From positions 2,128,686 to 2,192,685 of the forward strand of contig NZ_CP060397.1 of NCBI RefSeq assembly GCF_015840715.1: a stretch of DNA of 64,000 nucleotides, written 5' to 3'. Made by a program: the position numbers and the translations under genes. Under the pieces are notes generated by a model. It was not told where the DNA came from. It saw only the letters and a list, made by a program, of their open reading frames with translations, and ran no database searches. Origin of the DNA: Synechococcus sp. CBW1004 (lineage in GTDB: Bacteria > Cyanobacteriota > Cyanobacteriia > PCC-6307 > Cyanobiaceae). Shown here piece after piece: positions 52,039-61,883 of the stretch (the stretch's first letter is position 1; each line of letters opens with the position of its first letter).

Positions 52039-53532
52039 GTGCGGGTGGCCATCGTGGGAGCCGGGCTGGCCGGTCTGTCGGCGGCGGTGGATCTGGTCGA
52101 TGCCGGCCATGAAGTCGACCTCTACGAGGCCCGGCCGTTCCTCGGTGGCAAGGTCGGGAGCTGGGTCGATGACGACGGCAACCACATCGAGATGGGGCTG
52201 CATGTCTTCTTCTTCAACTACGCCAATCTGTTCGCCCTGATGCGCAAGGTGGGGGCGATCGACAACCTCCTGCCCAAGGAGCACACCCACCTGTTCGTCA
52301 ACGCCGGCGGCGATCTGCGCGAGCTTGATTTCCGCTTCCCGATCGGCGCCCCCTTCAACGGACTCAAGGCCTTCTTCACCACCCCTCAGCTCGACTGGAT
52401 CGACAAGCTGCGCAATGCGCTCGCCCTGGGCACCAGCCCGATCGTGCGCGGCCTGATCGACTACGAGGGGGCGATGAAGGTGATCCGCGATCTCGATCGC
52501 ATCAGCTTCCACCAGTGGTTTCTCAGCCATGGCGGCAGCGAGCAGAGTATCCGCCGCATGTGGAACCCGATCGCCTACGCGCTGGGCTTCATCGACTGCG
52601 AGGCGATCTCGGCCCGCTGCATGCTCACCATCTTCATGATGTTCGCGGCGAAAACCGAGGCCTCCAAGCTCAATCTGCTCAAGGGCTCGCCGCACCGCTG
52701 GCTCACGGGTCCGATCCTGGAATACATCCAGCAGCGCGGCGGCCGGCTGCACCTCCGTCATCGCGTCACCGAGGTGTTGTTCGAGGAGGGAGAAGCGGGC
52801 TCGGATGGTCTGCCCGGCACACGGGTGAATGGCCTGAAACTCGGCACTCCCGAGGGCGAGATCTCGGTGCAGGCCGACGCCTATCTGGCCGCCTGCGATG
52901 TGCCCGGCATCCAGCGGATGATTCCCGAGACATGGCGCCGCTGGCCGCTGTTCGACAACATTCACCGGCTGGAGGCGGTGCCCGTGGCCACCGTGCAGCT
53001 GCGCTACGACGGCTGGGTGACCGAGCTCGGCGAGACGGCCGCCGCCGAGGCGCACCGGCGTGATCTGAGCCATCCCGCCGGTCTCGACAATCTGCTGTAC
53101 ACCGCCGACGCGGACTTCAGCTGCTTCTCCGATCTGGCGCTCTCCAGCCCGGTGGACTACCGCAAACCGGGTCTGGGATCTCTGCTGCAGTGTGTGCTCA
53201 CCCCCGGCGATCCCTGGATTCCCAAGAAGACCGAGGAGATCGTCGCCCACACCGATGCCCAGGTGCGGCAGCTGTTCCCCTCCGCCCGCAACCTCAAGCT
53301 GGTGTGGAGCAATGTGGTCAAGCTGGCCCAGTCGCTGTACCGCGAGGCCCCGGGCATGGAGCCCTATCGGCCGGCGCAGCGCACGCCGGTGGTGAACTTC
53401 TTCCTGGCCGGCAGCTACACCCGCCAGGACTACATCGACTCGATGGAAGGCGCCACCATGAGCGGACGGCTGGCGGCCGCGGCGATCCTCGATCGCCCGG
53501 TTCAGCTGGCCACCAATGCGGCTGCGGCCTAG
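52039..53532 (+). CDS. crtQ: Zeta-carotene desaturase
   Basis: CrtQ/ZDS (497 aa), which desaturates zeta-carotene toward lycopene. The FAD motif is [20 protein letters not shown]. Further features are [22 protein letters not shown] and the C-terminal [20 protein letters not shown] plus [12 protein letters not shown]. It starts at GTG 52039 after a GGGAGAG ribosome binding site. The SRPBCC gene follows 9 bases later and is cotranscribed. Confidence 0.95.
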   Translation: MRVAIVGAGLAGLSAAVDLVDAGHEVDLYEARPFLGGKVGSWVDDDGNHIEMGLHVFFFNYANLFALMRKVGAIDNLLPKEHTHLFVNAGGDLRELDFRFPIGAPFNGLKAFFTTPQLDWIDKLRNALALGTSPIVRGLIDYEGAMKVIRDLDRISFHQWFLSHGGSEQSIRRMWNPIAYALGFIDCEAISARCMLTIFMMFAAKTEASKLNLLKGSPHRWLTGPILEYIQQRGGRLHLRHRVTEVLFEEGEAGSDGLPGTRVNGLKLGTPEGEISVQADAYLAACDVPGIQRMIPETWRRWPLFDNIHRLEAVPVATVQLRYDGWVTELGETAAAEAHRRDLSHPAGLDNLLYTADADFSCFSDLALSSPVDYRKPGLGSLLQCVLTPGDPWIPKKTEEIVAHTDAQVRQLFPSARNLKLVWSNVVKLAQSLYREAPGMEPYRPAQRTPVVNFFLAGSYTRQDYIDSMEGATMSGRLAAAAILDRPVQLATNAAAA

Positions 53533-53541
53533 GGGGACCTG

Positions 53542-53976
53542 ATGGGACGTTGGCTCGAGCACTCCGTCACGACCGAGATCGAGGCCCCGGCCGACCGGGT
53601 CTGGGAGGTGTGGAGCGACCTGGAGGCGATGCCGCGTTGGATGCGCTGGATCGAATCGGTCGTGATGCTCGATGATCCCGATCTCACCGACTGGACCCTG
53701 GCGGCCCAGGGCTTCCGCTTCCACTGGAAGGCCCGCATCACCCGCCGGGTCGAGGCGCAGCAGCTCCACTGGGAATCGGTGGGAGGGTTGCCCACCCGAG
53801 GGGCCGTGCGCTTCTATCCCCTCTCCGCCGATCGCACCGCCGTGAAGCTGTCGGTCAGCTATGAGCTGCCGGGTGTGCTGGCCCCTCTGATGGAGCCCTC
53901 CATTCTCGGTAACATCGTCACCAGGGAGTTGCAGGCCAATCTTGATCGTTTCCGGGATCTGGTGGAAACGGGTTGA
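53542..53976 (+). CDS. SRPBCC-family protein
   Basis: A 144-aa START/Bet v1-like fold protein (polyketide cyclase/dehydrase type). It has a typical opening (VTTEIEAPADRVWEVWSDLE), WMRWIESV and a C-terminal helix (ILGNIVTRELQANLDRFRDL). Such domains bind hydrophobic ligands. Its place right after crtQ suggests carotenoid or quinone binding, but this is inference. Confidence 0.8.
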   Translation: MGRWLEHSVTTEIEAPADRVWEVWSDLEAMPRWMRWIESVVMLDDPDLTDWTLAAQGFRFHWKARITRRVEAQQLHWESVGGLPTRGAVRFYPLSADRTAVKLSVSYELPGVLAPLMEPSILGNIVTRELQANLDRFRDLVETG

Positions 53977-54556
53977 AGGGCCCCTGAGGGCGATTGTGCT
54001 CATCCCGTTGCTGGTGATCGGCGGCTGTGGTTTCGAACAGTTCCTGCTGGGCCGACCAGCGGACCCGGATCAGCCTGAGCCGCTGCCCCCCCCCCGCTCC
54101 GCCGGTCCTCAGACGAATGTCGGCGCCGGGCTGTCGCCGCTGCTCACCCCCCAGCAGGTTCTCACTGCCGTTCCGTTTGGACGCCCCGACCCCTTCGCAC
54201 CAACGCCGGGCACCGCTCCACCGCGGGCTGACGCCGTCTCAGGGGCGTCGGCCGCTCGTGCCGGCGCTCCCGCCACCGCTGGCACGGCTGCCGCTGCTGC
54301 CCAGCCCGCCAGCACGTGTCAGTCTCAGGGTCTGCGGCTCACCGGTGTGATCCGCAGCGGCGGTCGTGCGGAAGCCCTGGTGAGCGTCGGCCCTCTGAGC
54401 GGCACTCTGCGTATCGGCGATCGTGGCGGCCGCAGCACCGATCTGCTGCCCTCCGGCTGTGTGCTCGCGTCGATCCACTTCGGTGGATTCACTCCCGCCG
54501 ATCCCCCCTCGATCACCCTCCAACGCGGTCAGCAGAGAGAAAAGGTCACCCTCTGA
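53942..54556 (+). CDS. Putative lipoprotein
   Basis: A 204-aa protein with a basic N-region (WWKRVEGPLR), hydrophobic core (AIVLIPLLVIGG) and a lipobox-like IGGC, then Pro/Ala-rich sequence. The C-terminal ~70 residues form a compact domain (GLRLTGVIRSGGRAEALVSV, GTLRIGDRGG) reminiscent of pilus or secretion assembly beta domains. TTG 53942 gives the basic N-region but overlaps the previous gene by 35 bases. GTG 53996 has a better ribosome binding site but a poor signal. Confidence 0.6.
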   Translation: MIVSGIWWKRVEGPLRAIVLIPLLVIGGCGFEQFLLGRPADPDQPEPLPPPRSAGPQTNVGAGLSPLLTPQQVLTAVPFGRPDPFAPTPGTAPPRADAVSGASAARAGAPATAGTAAAAAQPASTCQSQGLRLTGVIRSGGRAEALVSVGPLSGTLRIGDRGGRSTDLLPSGCVLASIHFGGFTPADPPSITLQRGQQREKVTL

Positions 54557-54571
54557 GCACCGGCCCCGGGC

Positions 54572-55369
54572 TCAGCCCAGCGCCTGCACGCAGGCCTGCG
54601 ACAGGCCCTCGAGATCATGGGGGTCGGCTTCGGCATCCACACGACCCAGTGCCTCGATGCAGCTGCGACTCGTCTGAGGTCCGATCGAGACCACGCGCAG
54701 TCCCTCCAGCACGGTTGGCCAGCTCTCGCCGAAGCTGTCCTGCAGCATGCGGGCGGTGTGCTTCACCGTCTTGGCGCTGGCGAAGGTGATGGCATCCAGT
54801 CGCCGCTGCTGCAGCGCCTGCAGGGCTCCACTGGGCAGCCCCCGGGGGCAGCGGCTCTCGTAGGCGGCCACCTCCACCACGCGGGCTCCGGCCTCTCCGA
54901 AGGCCTCCGCCAGCACGGTGCGGCCGCCGCTCTGGACACGCGGGAGCAGCAACCGCAGCCCCCATCCCGAGACTGGGAAGTGCTCGATCAGGCTGTCGGC
55001 CACGAAGCTGGGGGGCACGAAGTCGGCTGGGGCTCCCAGCTCCTCCAGCAGCGCCGCGGTGCGGCGTCCCACGGCGGCCAGGCGGGCGTTGCCGGGGCGA
55101 CGCGCCAGGCTGGTCCCCATGCGTGCCAGTCGCTGCTGCACGGCCTCGACGCCATTGGCGCTGGAGAACACGATCCAGTGGAAGCTTTCCAGGTCGGCCA
55201 GGGCTTCATCGAGCGGGTCCCAGTCGTCCGGCGGTCCGATCACGAGGGCGGGGATGTCCACCACCGCCGCGCCGAGCTTCTCCAGGCGTCGGCGCGCCTC
55301 GCCGGCCTGCTGCTCGGCGCGGGTCACGGCGATCGTCCGGCCCGTGAGCGGGCCTGCCGGTGGCGTCAT
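54572..55369 (-). CDS. hemD: Uroporphyrinogen-III synthase
   Basis: A 265-aa enzyme that cyclises hydroxymethylbilane to uroporphyrinogen III for chlorophyll, haem and bilins. The two-lobed HemD pattern is visible: TIAVTRAEQQAGEARRRLEK, FHWIVFSSANGVEAV, LAAVGRRTAALLEE, then DAITFASAKTVKHTARML and VVSIGPQTSRSCIE. It is convergent with the lipoprotein gene. Confidence 0.9.
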   Translation of the reverse strand: MTPPAGPLTGRTIAVTRAEQQAGEARRRLEKLGAAVVDIPALVIGPPDDWDPLDEALADLESFHWIVFSSANGVEAVQQRLARMGTSLARRPGNARLAAVGRRTAALLEELGAPADFVPPSFVADSLIEHFPVSGWGLRLLLPRVQSGGRTVLAEAFGEAGARVVEVAAYESRCPRGLPSGALQALQQRRLDAITFASAKTVKHTARMLQDSFGESWPTVLEGLRVVSIGPQTSRSCIEALGRVDAEADPHDLEGLSQACVQALG

Positions 55370-55498
55370 GGCGTCTGGGGGGGGCAGGGATGGGAAGGGG
55401 ACTCTGGATCGGTTCCGTGGCCGTTCAGGCCGGACCCGTCATTCCAGTCAAGCGATGGGGGCGCCGGCGGCGTGACCGGTTGACTTCCCTCACGGGCC

Positions 55499-56716
55499 TC
55501 ACGGGACGTCCAGCTGCACCATCGCTCCCGCCCGCTGGGCCAGCGCTGCGGCCTCCTGCTGGCGGCCCTGCTCGGCCAGCAGGGTGATGGCCCGTCTGAA
55601 ACCGCTGCGGGCGGAGGCGATGTCTCCGGCCAGAAGACAGGCCGCCGCCAGGTTCTGCTGGGTTTCGGCGTGCTCCGGAGCCAGGCTGATCGCCTGGCGA
55701 TAGGCGGCGATCGCCTCCCCCAGGGCGCCCCGCTGGCGCTGGATCAGCCCCAGCTGGGTCCAGCCCAGGGCGAACTCCGGTGCCGCGGTGGTGACCTGGC
55801 GGGCGTGCTCGAGGGCGGCCTCGCCGTTGCCCAGGCGCAGTTCCAGGATGGCCAGATTGAGCCGGGCGCCCAGGTTGAGACGCGGGTCCAGCGGCAGCTC
55901 CAGGGCGGCGGTGTAATGCCCGCGGGCCCGCCGTGGATCGCGGGCGGATTCGGCCAGCCCCAGATGCAGCAGCAGCTCATAGCGCTCGGCCGCTGCTTCG
56001 GGCGGGCAGGCGGCCAGGCCGCGGCGCAGCAGCCGGAGGGCGCGATCGCTCCGCCCCTCGCTCAGTTCCAGCCCTCCGAGCTTGGCGCAGGCATAGGGAT
56101 CGTCCGGCCGGCGTCGCAGCTCGGCCTCCATCGCCTGACGCAACTGGCGCGCCTTGCGGCCATCGGCCAGCAGCTCGGGCCGGTAGCCGTCGTGCAGCAG
56201 GGCCGGTTCGGGGCACGCCAGCACCCGCCGGTGCGGCTCGTCGCGCAGCAGGGCCGCGACGCTGTCGTCGACCATGGCGTGGTAGGCGCCGCTCCAGTGA
56301 ATGGCGGGGTGCCGGCGAAAGAGGCGACTGACGCTGGAGTAGGGCGACTGGGCGGCCTCCAGCTCGACCCGCAGCAGGTTGATCAGCAGTGCCTCCGGCT
56401 CCTGCATCAGTCGCCGCAGCGGCTCCCTGGCTTCCGGCCGCAGCCGTTCGTCGGCATCGAGCACCAGCACCCAGTCGCCGTTGGCCAGCTCCAGGGCGTG
56501 GTTGCGTGCCGGAGCGAAGTCGCCCGGCCAGCTGAGGTGATGCACGGTGGCGCCGCAGGCGGCGGCGATCGCGGCGGTGTCGTCGCTGGAGCCGGTGTCG
56601 ACGACCACCATCTCGTCGACGAAACCGCGCACCGACTCCAGGCAGGCCTGCAGCCGGGAGGCTTCATTGCGCACGATCATCGACAGGCTCAGCCCCGGCA
56701 TCGCTCCCCCGCTCAT
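55499..56716 (-). CDS. GT2 glycosyltransferase with TPR domain
   Basis: A 405-aa SunS/WaaE-like protein. The GT2 domain (about 1-230) has LSMIVRNEASRLQACLESV, VVVDTGSSDDTA, ARNHALE and the DxD-type motif VLVLDADERL. The C-terminal half is TPR repeats (ARLNLAILELRLGNGEAALE, LGWTQLGLIQRQRGALGEAI). The target is unknown. The start overlaps the GH3 stop (ATGA). Confidence 0.82.
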   Translation of the reverse strand: MSGGAMPGLSLSMIVRNEASRLQACLESVRGFVDEMVVVDTGSSDDTAAIAAACGATVHHLSWPGDFAPARNHALELANGDWVLVLDADERLRPEAREPLRRLMQEPEALLINLLRVELEAAQSPYSSVSRLFRRHPAIHWSGAYHAMVDDSVAALLRDEPHRRVLACPEPALLHDGYRPELLADGRKARQLRQAMEAELRRRPDDPYACAKLGGLELSEGRSDRALRLLRRGLAACPPEAAAERYELLLHLGLAESARDPRRARGHYTAALELPLDPRLNLGARLNLAILELRLGNGEAALEHARQVTTAAPEFALGWTQLGLIQRQRGALGEAIAAYRQAISLAPEHAETQQNLAAACLLAGDIASARSGFRRAITLLAEQGRQQEAAALAQRAGAMVQLDVP

Positions 56717-58407
56717 CAGTCGGTGAAGCCGGTGCGCTGGCCATCCCTGCCAGCCCCGCTGCCGCATGCCGCCTCCCCGGACGGATCGCCGGGAAGGGAC
56801 GGAGCCGGCCCCAGCCCCAGAGCGGCGAGCACTGCCTCCTGGGCCAGGGGCATCTGTCCGGGGCTGCAGGCCGCCGGAATCCCCGGCGCCACCAGCGTTC
56901 TCAGCCGCCGCCACAGGTAGGGGCTGCCGTAGATGGCCAGGCCCGCCAGGCGGCCGAGGTTCTGCAGCTGGCGGATCGCCGCCTCCCAGGGCTCCTCGCC
57001 GCCGCCGGCGCTGCCACGGAAGGGATTGCCACGCACGAACAGCTGCAGCACCACGGGGCCCTCGCCCAGGCGCGCCAGATCCAGGGGCGCCTCGGCATCG
57101 TTGCGCCAGGGTGAGGGTGCCTGGGGGGTGATCAGACACGGTTTCAGGCCGGCGGCACTCGGCCGGCTCAGGGCCGGGGCGCTCGCCATCAGAAACGGGC
57201 TGGCCAGGGGGTGGTCGAGGCGGATCAGGTTGAGGCCGCCGTCCCCAGGGGCCAGCGGCATGCTGGCCGGGCTCTGCACCTCCAGGCTGCGCCGCACCAG
57301 CTCGACGGCCAGCTGCCGGTCCTCGGGCAGAGGGCCATTGCGCAGAGGGCCCAGCGGCGTGAAACCCGCATCGGGGTCGGCCTCGGCCGGTGGGGGGAGC
57401 GCATTCAGAGCCCGACTGCGTCGCTCCAGGCTCTCCTGCAGCCGTTCCTCGCTCAGGCGTCCGGACTGCACGGCCGCCACGATCGCTTCGATCGCCGCCT
57501 CGGCATCGGCCGGCATCAGCACCAGATCGGCACCGGCCTCCAGGGCCAGCACCGCAGCCTCACCCGCCCCGTAGCGGCCGGCGATCGCCTCCATCACCAG
57601 CGCGTCGGTGACCACCAGGCCGTCGAAGCCCAGATCGCGGCGCAGCAGGTCGGTGAGCACCGCCTTGGAAAGGGTGGCCGGGCGCTCGGCGTCGAGGCTG
57701 GGCAGGAGCAGATGGGCCGTCATCACCGAGGCCACGCCGCTGGCGATCGCCTCGCGGAAGGGGGGCAGCTCGATGGCCTCGAGCCGCTCGCGGCTGTGCT
57801 CCAGGAGCGGCAGGTCCAGATGGGAATCCGTGGCGGTGTCGCCATGGCCGGGGAAGTGCTTGGCGCAGCAGAGCACCCCCTCCGCCTGGGCCCCGCGCAG
57901 GAAGGCGCAGGCCAGGGAGCCTGCGGTGGCCGGATCCTCTCCCCAGGCCCGCACGTTGATCACGGGATTGGCCGGGTTGTTGTTGACGTCGCAGACCGGG
58001 CCCAGCACCCAGTTGAGGCCCAGGGCCCGCGCCTCGCGGCCGGTGCAGCGCCCGTAGCGTTCCGCTAGCTCCAGGGCCGCGGCCGGATCCCGGTGGTGCA
58101 GGCCGGCCAGGGCCAGGGGGGGCACCAGCCAGCTGGCGCCCTCGAAGCGCTGCCCCACCCCCTCCTCGACGTCGGCGCACAGGAGCAGGGGCGCCGGGCT
58201 CCAGGCCTGCAGCTGCAGGGTGCGCAGCCGCAGTTCCGCGGCGCTGCCGCCCAGCAGGATCACGCCCCCCACGCCCTGTGCCAGCAGCTGCTGCAGCTCG
58301 GCGTTGCGCAGTTCCCAGCGGGGATAGCGGCGCTGGCCATCGCTGAGGTGGCCGCTGGCGCGCACCACCAGCAGCTGCGCCACCCGGCGCCGCAGCTCAG
58401 GGCTCAT
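56716..58407 (-). CDS. nagZ: Glycoside hydrolase family 3 (beta-N-acetylhexosaminidase, NagZ-like)
   Basis: A 563-aa GH3 enzyme, probably for peptidoglycan recycling. The signature [18 protein letters not shown] contains the NagZ His/Asp dyad. The catalytic nucleophile Asp is in [13 protein letters not shown], and [20 protein letters not shown] matches the family. It is longer than E. coli NagZ because of a C-terminal extension of about 200 residues, typical of cyanobacterial versions. ATG 58407 overlaps the end of rbfA. Confidence 0.87.
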   Translation of the reverse strand: MSPELRRRVAQLLVVRASGHLSDGQRRYPRWELRNAELQQLLAQGVGGVILLGGSAAELRLRTLQLQAWSPAPLLLCADVEEGVGQRFEGASWLVPPLALAGLHHRDPAAALELAERYGRCTGREARALGLNWVLGPVCDVNNNPANPVINVRAWGEDPATAGSLACAFLRGAQAEGVLCCAKHFPGHGDTATDSHLDLPLLEHSRERLEAIELPPFREAIASGVASVMTAHLLLPSLDAERPATLSKAVLTDLLRRDLGFDGLVVTDALVMEAIAGRYGAGEAAVLALEAGADLVLMPADAEAAIEAIVAAVQSGRLSEERLQESLERRSRALNALPPPAEADPDAGFTPLGPLRNGPLPEDRQLAVELVRRSLEVQSPASMPLAPGDGGLNLIRLDHPLASPFLMASAPALSRPSAAGLKPCLITPQAPSPWRNDAEAPLDLARLGEGPVVLQLFVRGNPFRGSAGGGEEPWEAAIRQLQNLGRLAGLAIYGSPYLWRRLRTLVAPGIPAACSPGQMPLAQEAVLAALGLGPAPSLPGDPSGEAACGSGAGRDGQRTGFTD

Positions 58408-58846
58408 CGCCGGAGGGATCAGCCTGGACCGAGGCGGAACCCTCCCCGCCGTCGTCCTGATCGGTGCCGGTGGGGATCTCACCGCGCTCGCGACGCTCCT
58501 CCTCCAGGCGGTTCAGCAGGCTGAGGACCGTGGTGCCGCGCTCCAGGCCCCGGTCCAGCTGGAAGACCACCTCCGGGGTGCGTCGCATCTTCAGGCGCCT
58601 GCCCAGCTCCCCCTTGACGTAGGGAGTGGCGGCTCTGAGGCCTTCCATGACCTGCAGGCGGTCGTCTTCGCTGCCCAGCACGCTCACCCGGATGCGGCAA
58701 TGCTGCAGATCGCCCGCCACCTCCACCGCGGTGACGCTGACCATGCCGTGGTGGACCCGCTCGTCGCGGATGCCGTTGACCAGCAGTTCACTCACCTCAC
58801 GGCGCACAAGCGCCGCCACCCGCTCGACGCGGCGTCCCTGGGCCAT
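58397..58846 (-). CDS. rbfA: Ribosome-binding factor A
   Basis: A 149-aa KH-fold factor for 30S maturation and cold growth. [20 protein letters not shown], ILxH-type [20 protein letters not shown] and [18 protein letters not shown] are typical, and an acidic C-terminal tail follows. It lies 2 bases after the Ycf33-like gene. Confidence 0.93.
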   Translation of the reverse strand: MAQGRRVERVAALVRREVSELLVNGIRDERVHHGMVSVTAVEVAGDLQHCRIRVSVLGSEDDRLQVMEGLRAATPYVKGELGRRLKMRRTPEVVFQLDRGLERGTTVLSLLNRLEEERRERGEIPTGTDQDDGGEGSASVQADPSGDEP

Positions 58847-58848
58847 CG

Positions 58849-59055
58849 CTAGATCGACGGTGCGGTGTTCACCATCGCACGCAGCACAAGGCCCAGGCTG
58901 AGCAGGCCGCTGATCAACGCCCCCACCAGGGCCACGGCGGTGACCGGATTGCTGAGGCGCTGCAGCAGCGGATCAAGCACTGACTGGAACACCCCCAGTC
59001 CGAAGGCCACCAGATAGCGCGGATAGCGCGTCACATTCAGGAAGAAGTCCTTCAT
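58849..59055 (-). CDS. DUF751 / Ycf33-like membrane protein
   Basis: A 68-aa protein with two membrane helices: [20 protein letters not shown], then [20 protein letters not shown]. It matches the small DUF751/Ycf33 family often found beside rbfA in cyanobacteria. The function is unknown. Confidence 0.85.
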   Translation of the reverse strand: MKDFFLNVTRYPRYLVAFGLGVFQSVLDPLLQRLSNPVTAVALVGALISGLLSLGLVLRAMVNTAPSI

Positions 59056-59384
59056 CGCTGCTCGGGCATCGGCGCCGGGGATCCGCTCGCGCGGCTGGCC
59101 GCCCATTTTCGGCCAAGGGCCGTGCGGGTGACGTGGCTTCCACACTCCGCAGGAAGGTCCCACCAGAAACCTGGCTGCTCAGGCAGGCGCCAACGCCCCT
59201 CTGTGGCCATCGGGCAAGCAGGCGTCGCTTCGCTGCGGCGCCCCCTGACGATGCGGCGGGCGCCTGCTGCCTCACTGCCCTGTCCCTTGTCCGTGGGGCT
59301 CAATCCCTGCCGGCTCCCGTCACGGCCCGCACGCTCCTGCTCGCTACCCTGCGCCCACAGGCCTGTCCGGAACGTTCTGTGACG

Positions 59385-60104
59385 ATGGAGTTGCACCAGT
59401 TCCGCCACTCGGCCTTCTGCGAGAAGGTGCGGCTGATTCTGGCCTCCAAGGGCCTTGAGGTCACTCTGGTGGAGGTGACTCCTGGCCTCGGTCAGCTGGA
59501 GCTGTTCCGTCTGTCCGGCCAGCGCCAGGTGCCCGTGCTGGTGGAGGGGGCCACGGTGATCGCCGATTCCACGGTGATCGCGCTGCATCTGGAGGAGGCC
59601 CATCCCACGCCGGCGCTGCTGCCGGCCGATCCCGTCGCCCGCGCCCGCGTGCTGCTGCTGGAGGACTGGGCCGACACCGCCCTGTCAGCCGGCTGCCGCC
59701 GAGCCCTGCTGCAGGCCGCCACCGCCGATCCGGTCCTGCGCACGGCCCTGCTGCCGGAGGCTGCGCCCTCGATGCTGCGGCAGCTCGTGAGCGCCCTGCC
59801 CGGCGGGCTGATGGCACCGATGGGCGAGGCGATCACTGAGGCCCTCGCCCCCTGTGAGGCGCGTCAGCTGCAGCGCAATCTCGAACAGCTGGTGGTGTTG
59901 ATCGAGGCAGGGGCCTATCTGGTGGGCGATCGCCTCAGCCTGGCGGATCTGGCGGTGGTGGCCCAGTTGTCGCTGCTGCGCTTCCCCGCCACGGCCGGTG
60001 CTCCTCTGGCCGGCCGCGGCCTGCCGGGTTTCAGCGACAACCCGCTGCTGGCGCCGCTGTTCCAGTGGCGTGATCGGATCCTGGCGGAACTGGGACGAGC
60101 CTGA
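59385..60104 (+). CDS. Glutathione S-transferase family protein
   Basis: A 239-aa protein. The N-terminal thioredoxin-like domain is MELHQFRHSAFCEKVRLILA; RQVPVLVEG and IADSTVIALHLEE form the glutathione site with cis-Pro and the Glu/Asp-Ser motif. The C-terminal domain is helical (LVGDRLSLADLAVVAQLS). ATG 59385 is used; GTG 59379 is also possible. Its 3' end overlaps the convergent DUF6816 gene by 74 bases. Confidence 0.87.
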   Translation: MELHQFRHSAFCEKVRLILASKGLEVTLVEVTPGLGQLELFRLSGQRQVPVLVEGATVIADSTVIALHLEEAHPTPALLPADPVARARVLLLEDWADTALSAGCRRALLQAATADPVLRTALLPEAAPSMLRQLVSALPGGLMAPMGEAITEALAPCEARQLQRNLEQLVVLIEAGAYLVGDRLSLADLAVVAQLSLLRFPATAGAPLAGRGLPGFSDNPLLAPLFQWRDRILAELGRA

Positions 60105-60789
60105 GCCGCCAGTGGTCGCTGGAGAGTGGCGTTGCCGCCAGCCCCTCGCTGGGCGATGGGTAGCGAGCCTGCCACTGCTCAGCGGCGATGCTCCCATCGA
60201 CCAGCAGCCGCCACCGGCCGAGGGTCTCGATCCGGCTGACCCGTGGTTCGCCCGGGCCGTGCAACACCTGCAGGCTGAGCTCGTCGTTGAGAAAGCGCTC
60301 CGGCTCCGGTGTTTCGCCCCGCTGCCCGATGAGTGTGGTCTCCAGCAGCAGGTCGCCGGCGAGGCGGGCCAGCTGCCGCTGGGGGTTGGCCGGATCGTCC
60401 TGAACCGACAGCAGTCGCTCCCCCAGCAGGCTGCGGCCGACCGAGCAGGCGTTGAAGGCCCGCTCGGCCACGGCTCCGCCCCGTCCATCGGGCCGGAAGC
60501 GGGCCTGCCAGGGCGGATTGGGCTGGGGTGGCATGGCGGGGTCCATCGACAGGGTCTCGCTTTCCACCAGCCACGTGCCCTTGAACCAGATCGGCCACGC
60601 CGGTGCCTGATGGCCGGGCCGGGCCAGCGGAGCCGGCAGCTTCCATGCGGGCCACTGGTGCAGGCGGCGTTCCAGGGGGGTGGCTGGAGCCAGCGGGCCA
60701 GCCTCCGCTGCTGCTGCCGGTGGCGCCGCGCTGACGCTCAGCAGCACAGTGACCACCAGGAGCCCCGCCAGCGCCCGCCACAGCGGCAT
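60031..60789 (-). CDS. DUF6816-like exported protein
   Basis: A 252-aa protein with a signal peptide (LAGLLVVTVLLSVSAAPPAAAA). The mature part has the cyanobacterial/plastid DUF6816 pattern: WPIWFKGTWLVES, AVAERAFNACSVGRSLLG, QDDPANPQRQLARL and ETPEPERFLNDE. It is probably in the thylakoid lumen or periplasm. ATG 60789 begins the signal peptide and avoids overlap with the divergent crr7. ATG 60870 would give a longer N-terminus. Confidence 0.7.
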   Translation of the reverse strand: MPLWRALAGLLVVTVLLSVSAAPPAAAAEAGPLAPATPLERRLHQWPAWKLPAPLARPGHQAPAWPIWFKGTWLVESETLSMDPAMPPQPNPPWQARFRPDGRGGAVAERAFNACSVGRSLLGERLLSVQDDPANPQRQLARLAGDLLLETTLIGQRGETPEPERFLNDELSLQVLHGPGEPRVSRIETLGRWRLLVDGSIAAEQWQARYPSPSEGLAATPLSSDHWRLRLVPVPPGSDHATGTAAPAAGCR

Positions 60790-60868
60790 TCCCGGGGCTG
60801 CTGAGCGGAGAGCCTGCACCCCAGGGAGCCGCAGCGCCGCCAGGATGGCCCGGATCCGCCCTCTGCCC

Positions 60869-61186
60869 ATGTCCGATCCCCTGCTGCGGGAGCTCGATCA
60901 TTACGTGGTGCTGGAGCCGGCCGCGGCCGAGCGCATCCTCAGCGCCGCTGAGACGCGTGACTGGCTGGCGGCGCAGCTGGCGGGGCTGGAGCATCCGCCG
61001 GAGGATCTGCAGGGTCTGGCGGATGACCGGGCCCGGGCCGAACGGCTGCTGGAGACGGCCTGTGCCCTGGAGCTGGCTCCCGGTCACACGATCCAGTGGT
61101 TCGCAGTGCGCCTGGAGCCCCCGGGATCGCGGCCGGCTGCCGCCTCGGCTTCAAGGTCAGCCCCGGGAGCATCAGGGAGCGAATGA
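60869..61186 (+). CDS. crr7: Crr7-like protein
   Basis: A 105-aa soluble protein resembling CRR7 (chlororespiratory reduction 7): LDHYVVLEPAAAERILSAAE, RLLETACALELAPGHTIQWF and AVRLEPP. In chloroplasts CRR7 is needed for NDH complex accumulation, and NdhO of that complex is also in this window. The C-terminal 20 residues are low complexity. The ATG overlaps an alternative start of the divergent gene. Confidence 0.7.
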   Translation: MSDPLLRELDHYVVLEPAAAERILSAAETRDWLAAQLAGLEHPPEDLQGLADDRARAERLLETACALELAPGHTIQWFAVRLEPPGSRPAAASASRSAPGASGSE

Positions 61187-61188
61187 CG

Positions 61189-61824
61189 TCAGTTCAGCGA
61201 CTGGGTCAGGCGGCCGTCAGCGTCCTGAAGCTGCACCGGCGCAGTGGGGGGCTGGGTCCGTTCCCTGAGGATGGTCGGCAGGGCCGCCACCACCCGCTCA
61301 GCCACCGCCCGCGGATCGTCGCCGCCCCGCTGTTCGACCCGCAGGTCGGCCTGGGCGTAGAGGGGGCGGCGCGCCTGCAGCAGGGTCTCCAGCCGCGCCG
61401 CCGGGTCCTCCGTGGCCAGCAGCGGCCGTGGTGTCGGATCGGCCTGCAGACGGTCCAGCAGCAGTTCGGCGGGGGCATCGAGCCAGATCACCACCCCCTG
61501 ATGCAGGTGGCCCCAGTTCACCGGCCGGGTCACCACGCCGCCGCCGGTGGCCACCACCAGCGAATGCCAGCCGGTGATGCGATCGAGCACGGCCGTCTCC
61601 AGCTCGCGGAAACCCTCCTCGCCATCCGCTTCGAAGATCGCGGGAATCGGCCGCCCCGCGGCCTGCTCCAGCACCTGATCGGCATCGAGGAAGCGGTAGC
61701 CCAGGGCCTCGGCCAGCGGGCGCCCCACGGCGCTCTTGCCGGCTCCCATCATCCCCACCAGGTAGAGATTCAGGCCCCGCAGGCGGTGGGTCAGCTCAGC
61801 GGCGGCGAGGGGGGGCGAGGACAT
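61189..61824 (-). CDS. aroK: Shikimate kinase
   Basis: A 211-aa kinase of the shikimate pathway. The P-loop is LVGMMGAGKSAVGRPLAEAL, the shikimate site is FLDADQVLE, and FRELETAVL and VVATGGGVVTRP are characteristic. ATG 61824 is chosen. It is convergent with crr7, with only 2 bases between the stops. Confidence 0.93.
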   Translation of the reverse strand: MSSPPLAAAELTHRLRGLNLYLVGMMGAGKSAVGRPLAEALGYRFLDADQVLEQAAGRPIPAIFEADGEEGFRELETAVLDRITGWHSLVVATGGGVVTRPVNWGHLHQGVVIWLDAPAELLLDRLQADPTPRPLLATEDPAARLETLLQARRPLYAQADLRVEQRGGDDPRAVAERVVAALPTILRERTQPPTAPVQLQDADGRLTQSLN

Positions 61825-61883
61825 GCCGGTGATCGGCGGGTGTGAAGGTGTGTTTCTAGGATGCGCCTCCCCGATCGAAGCGG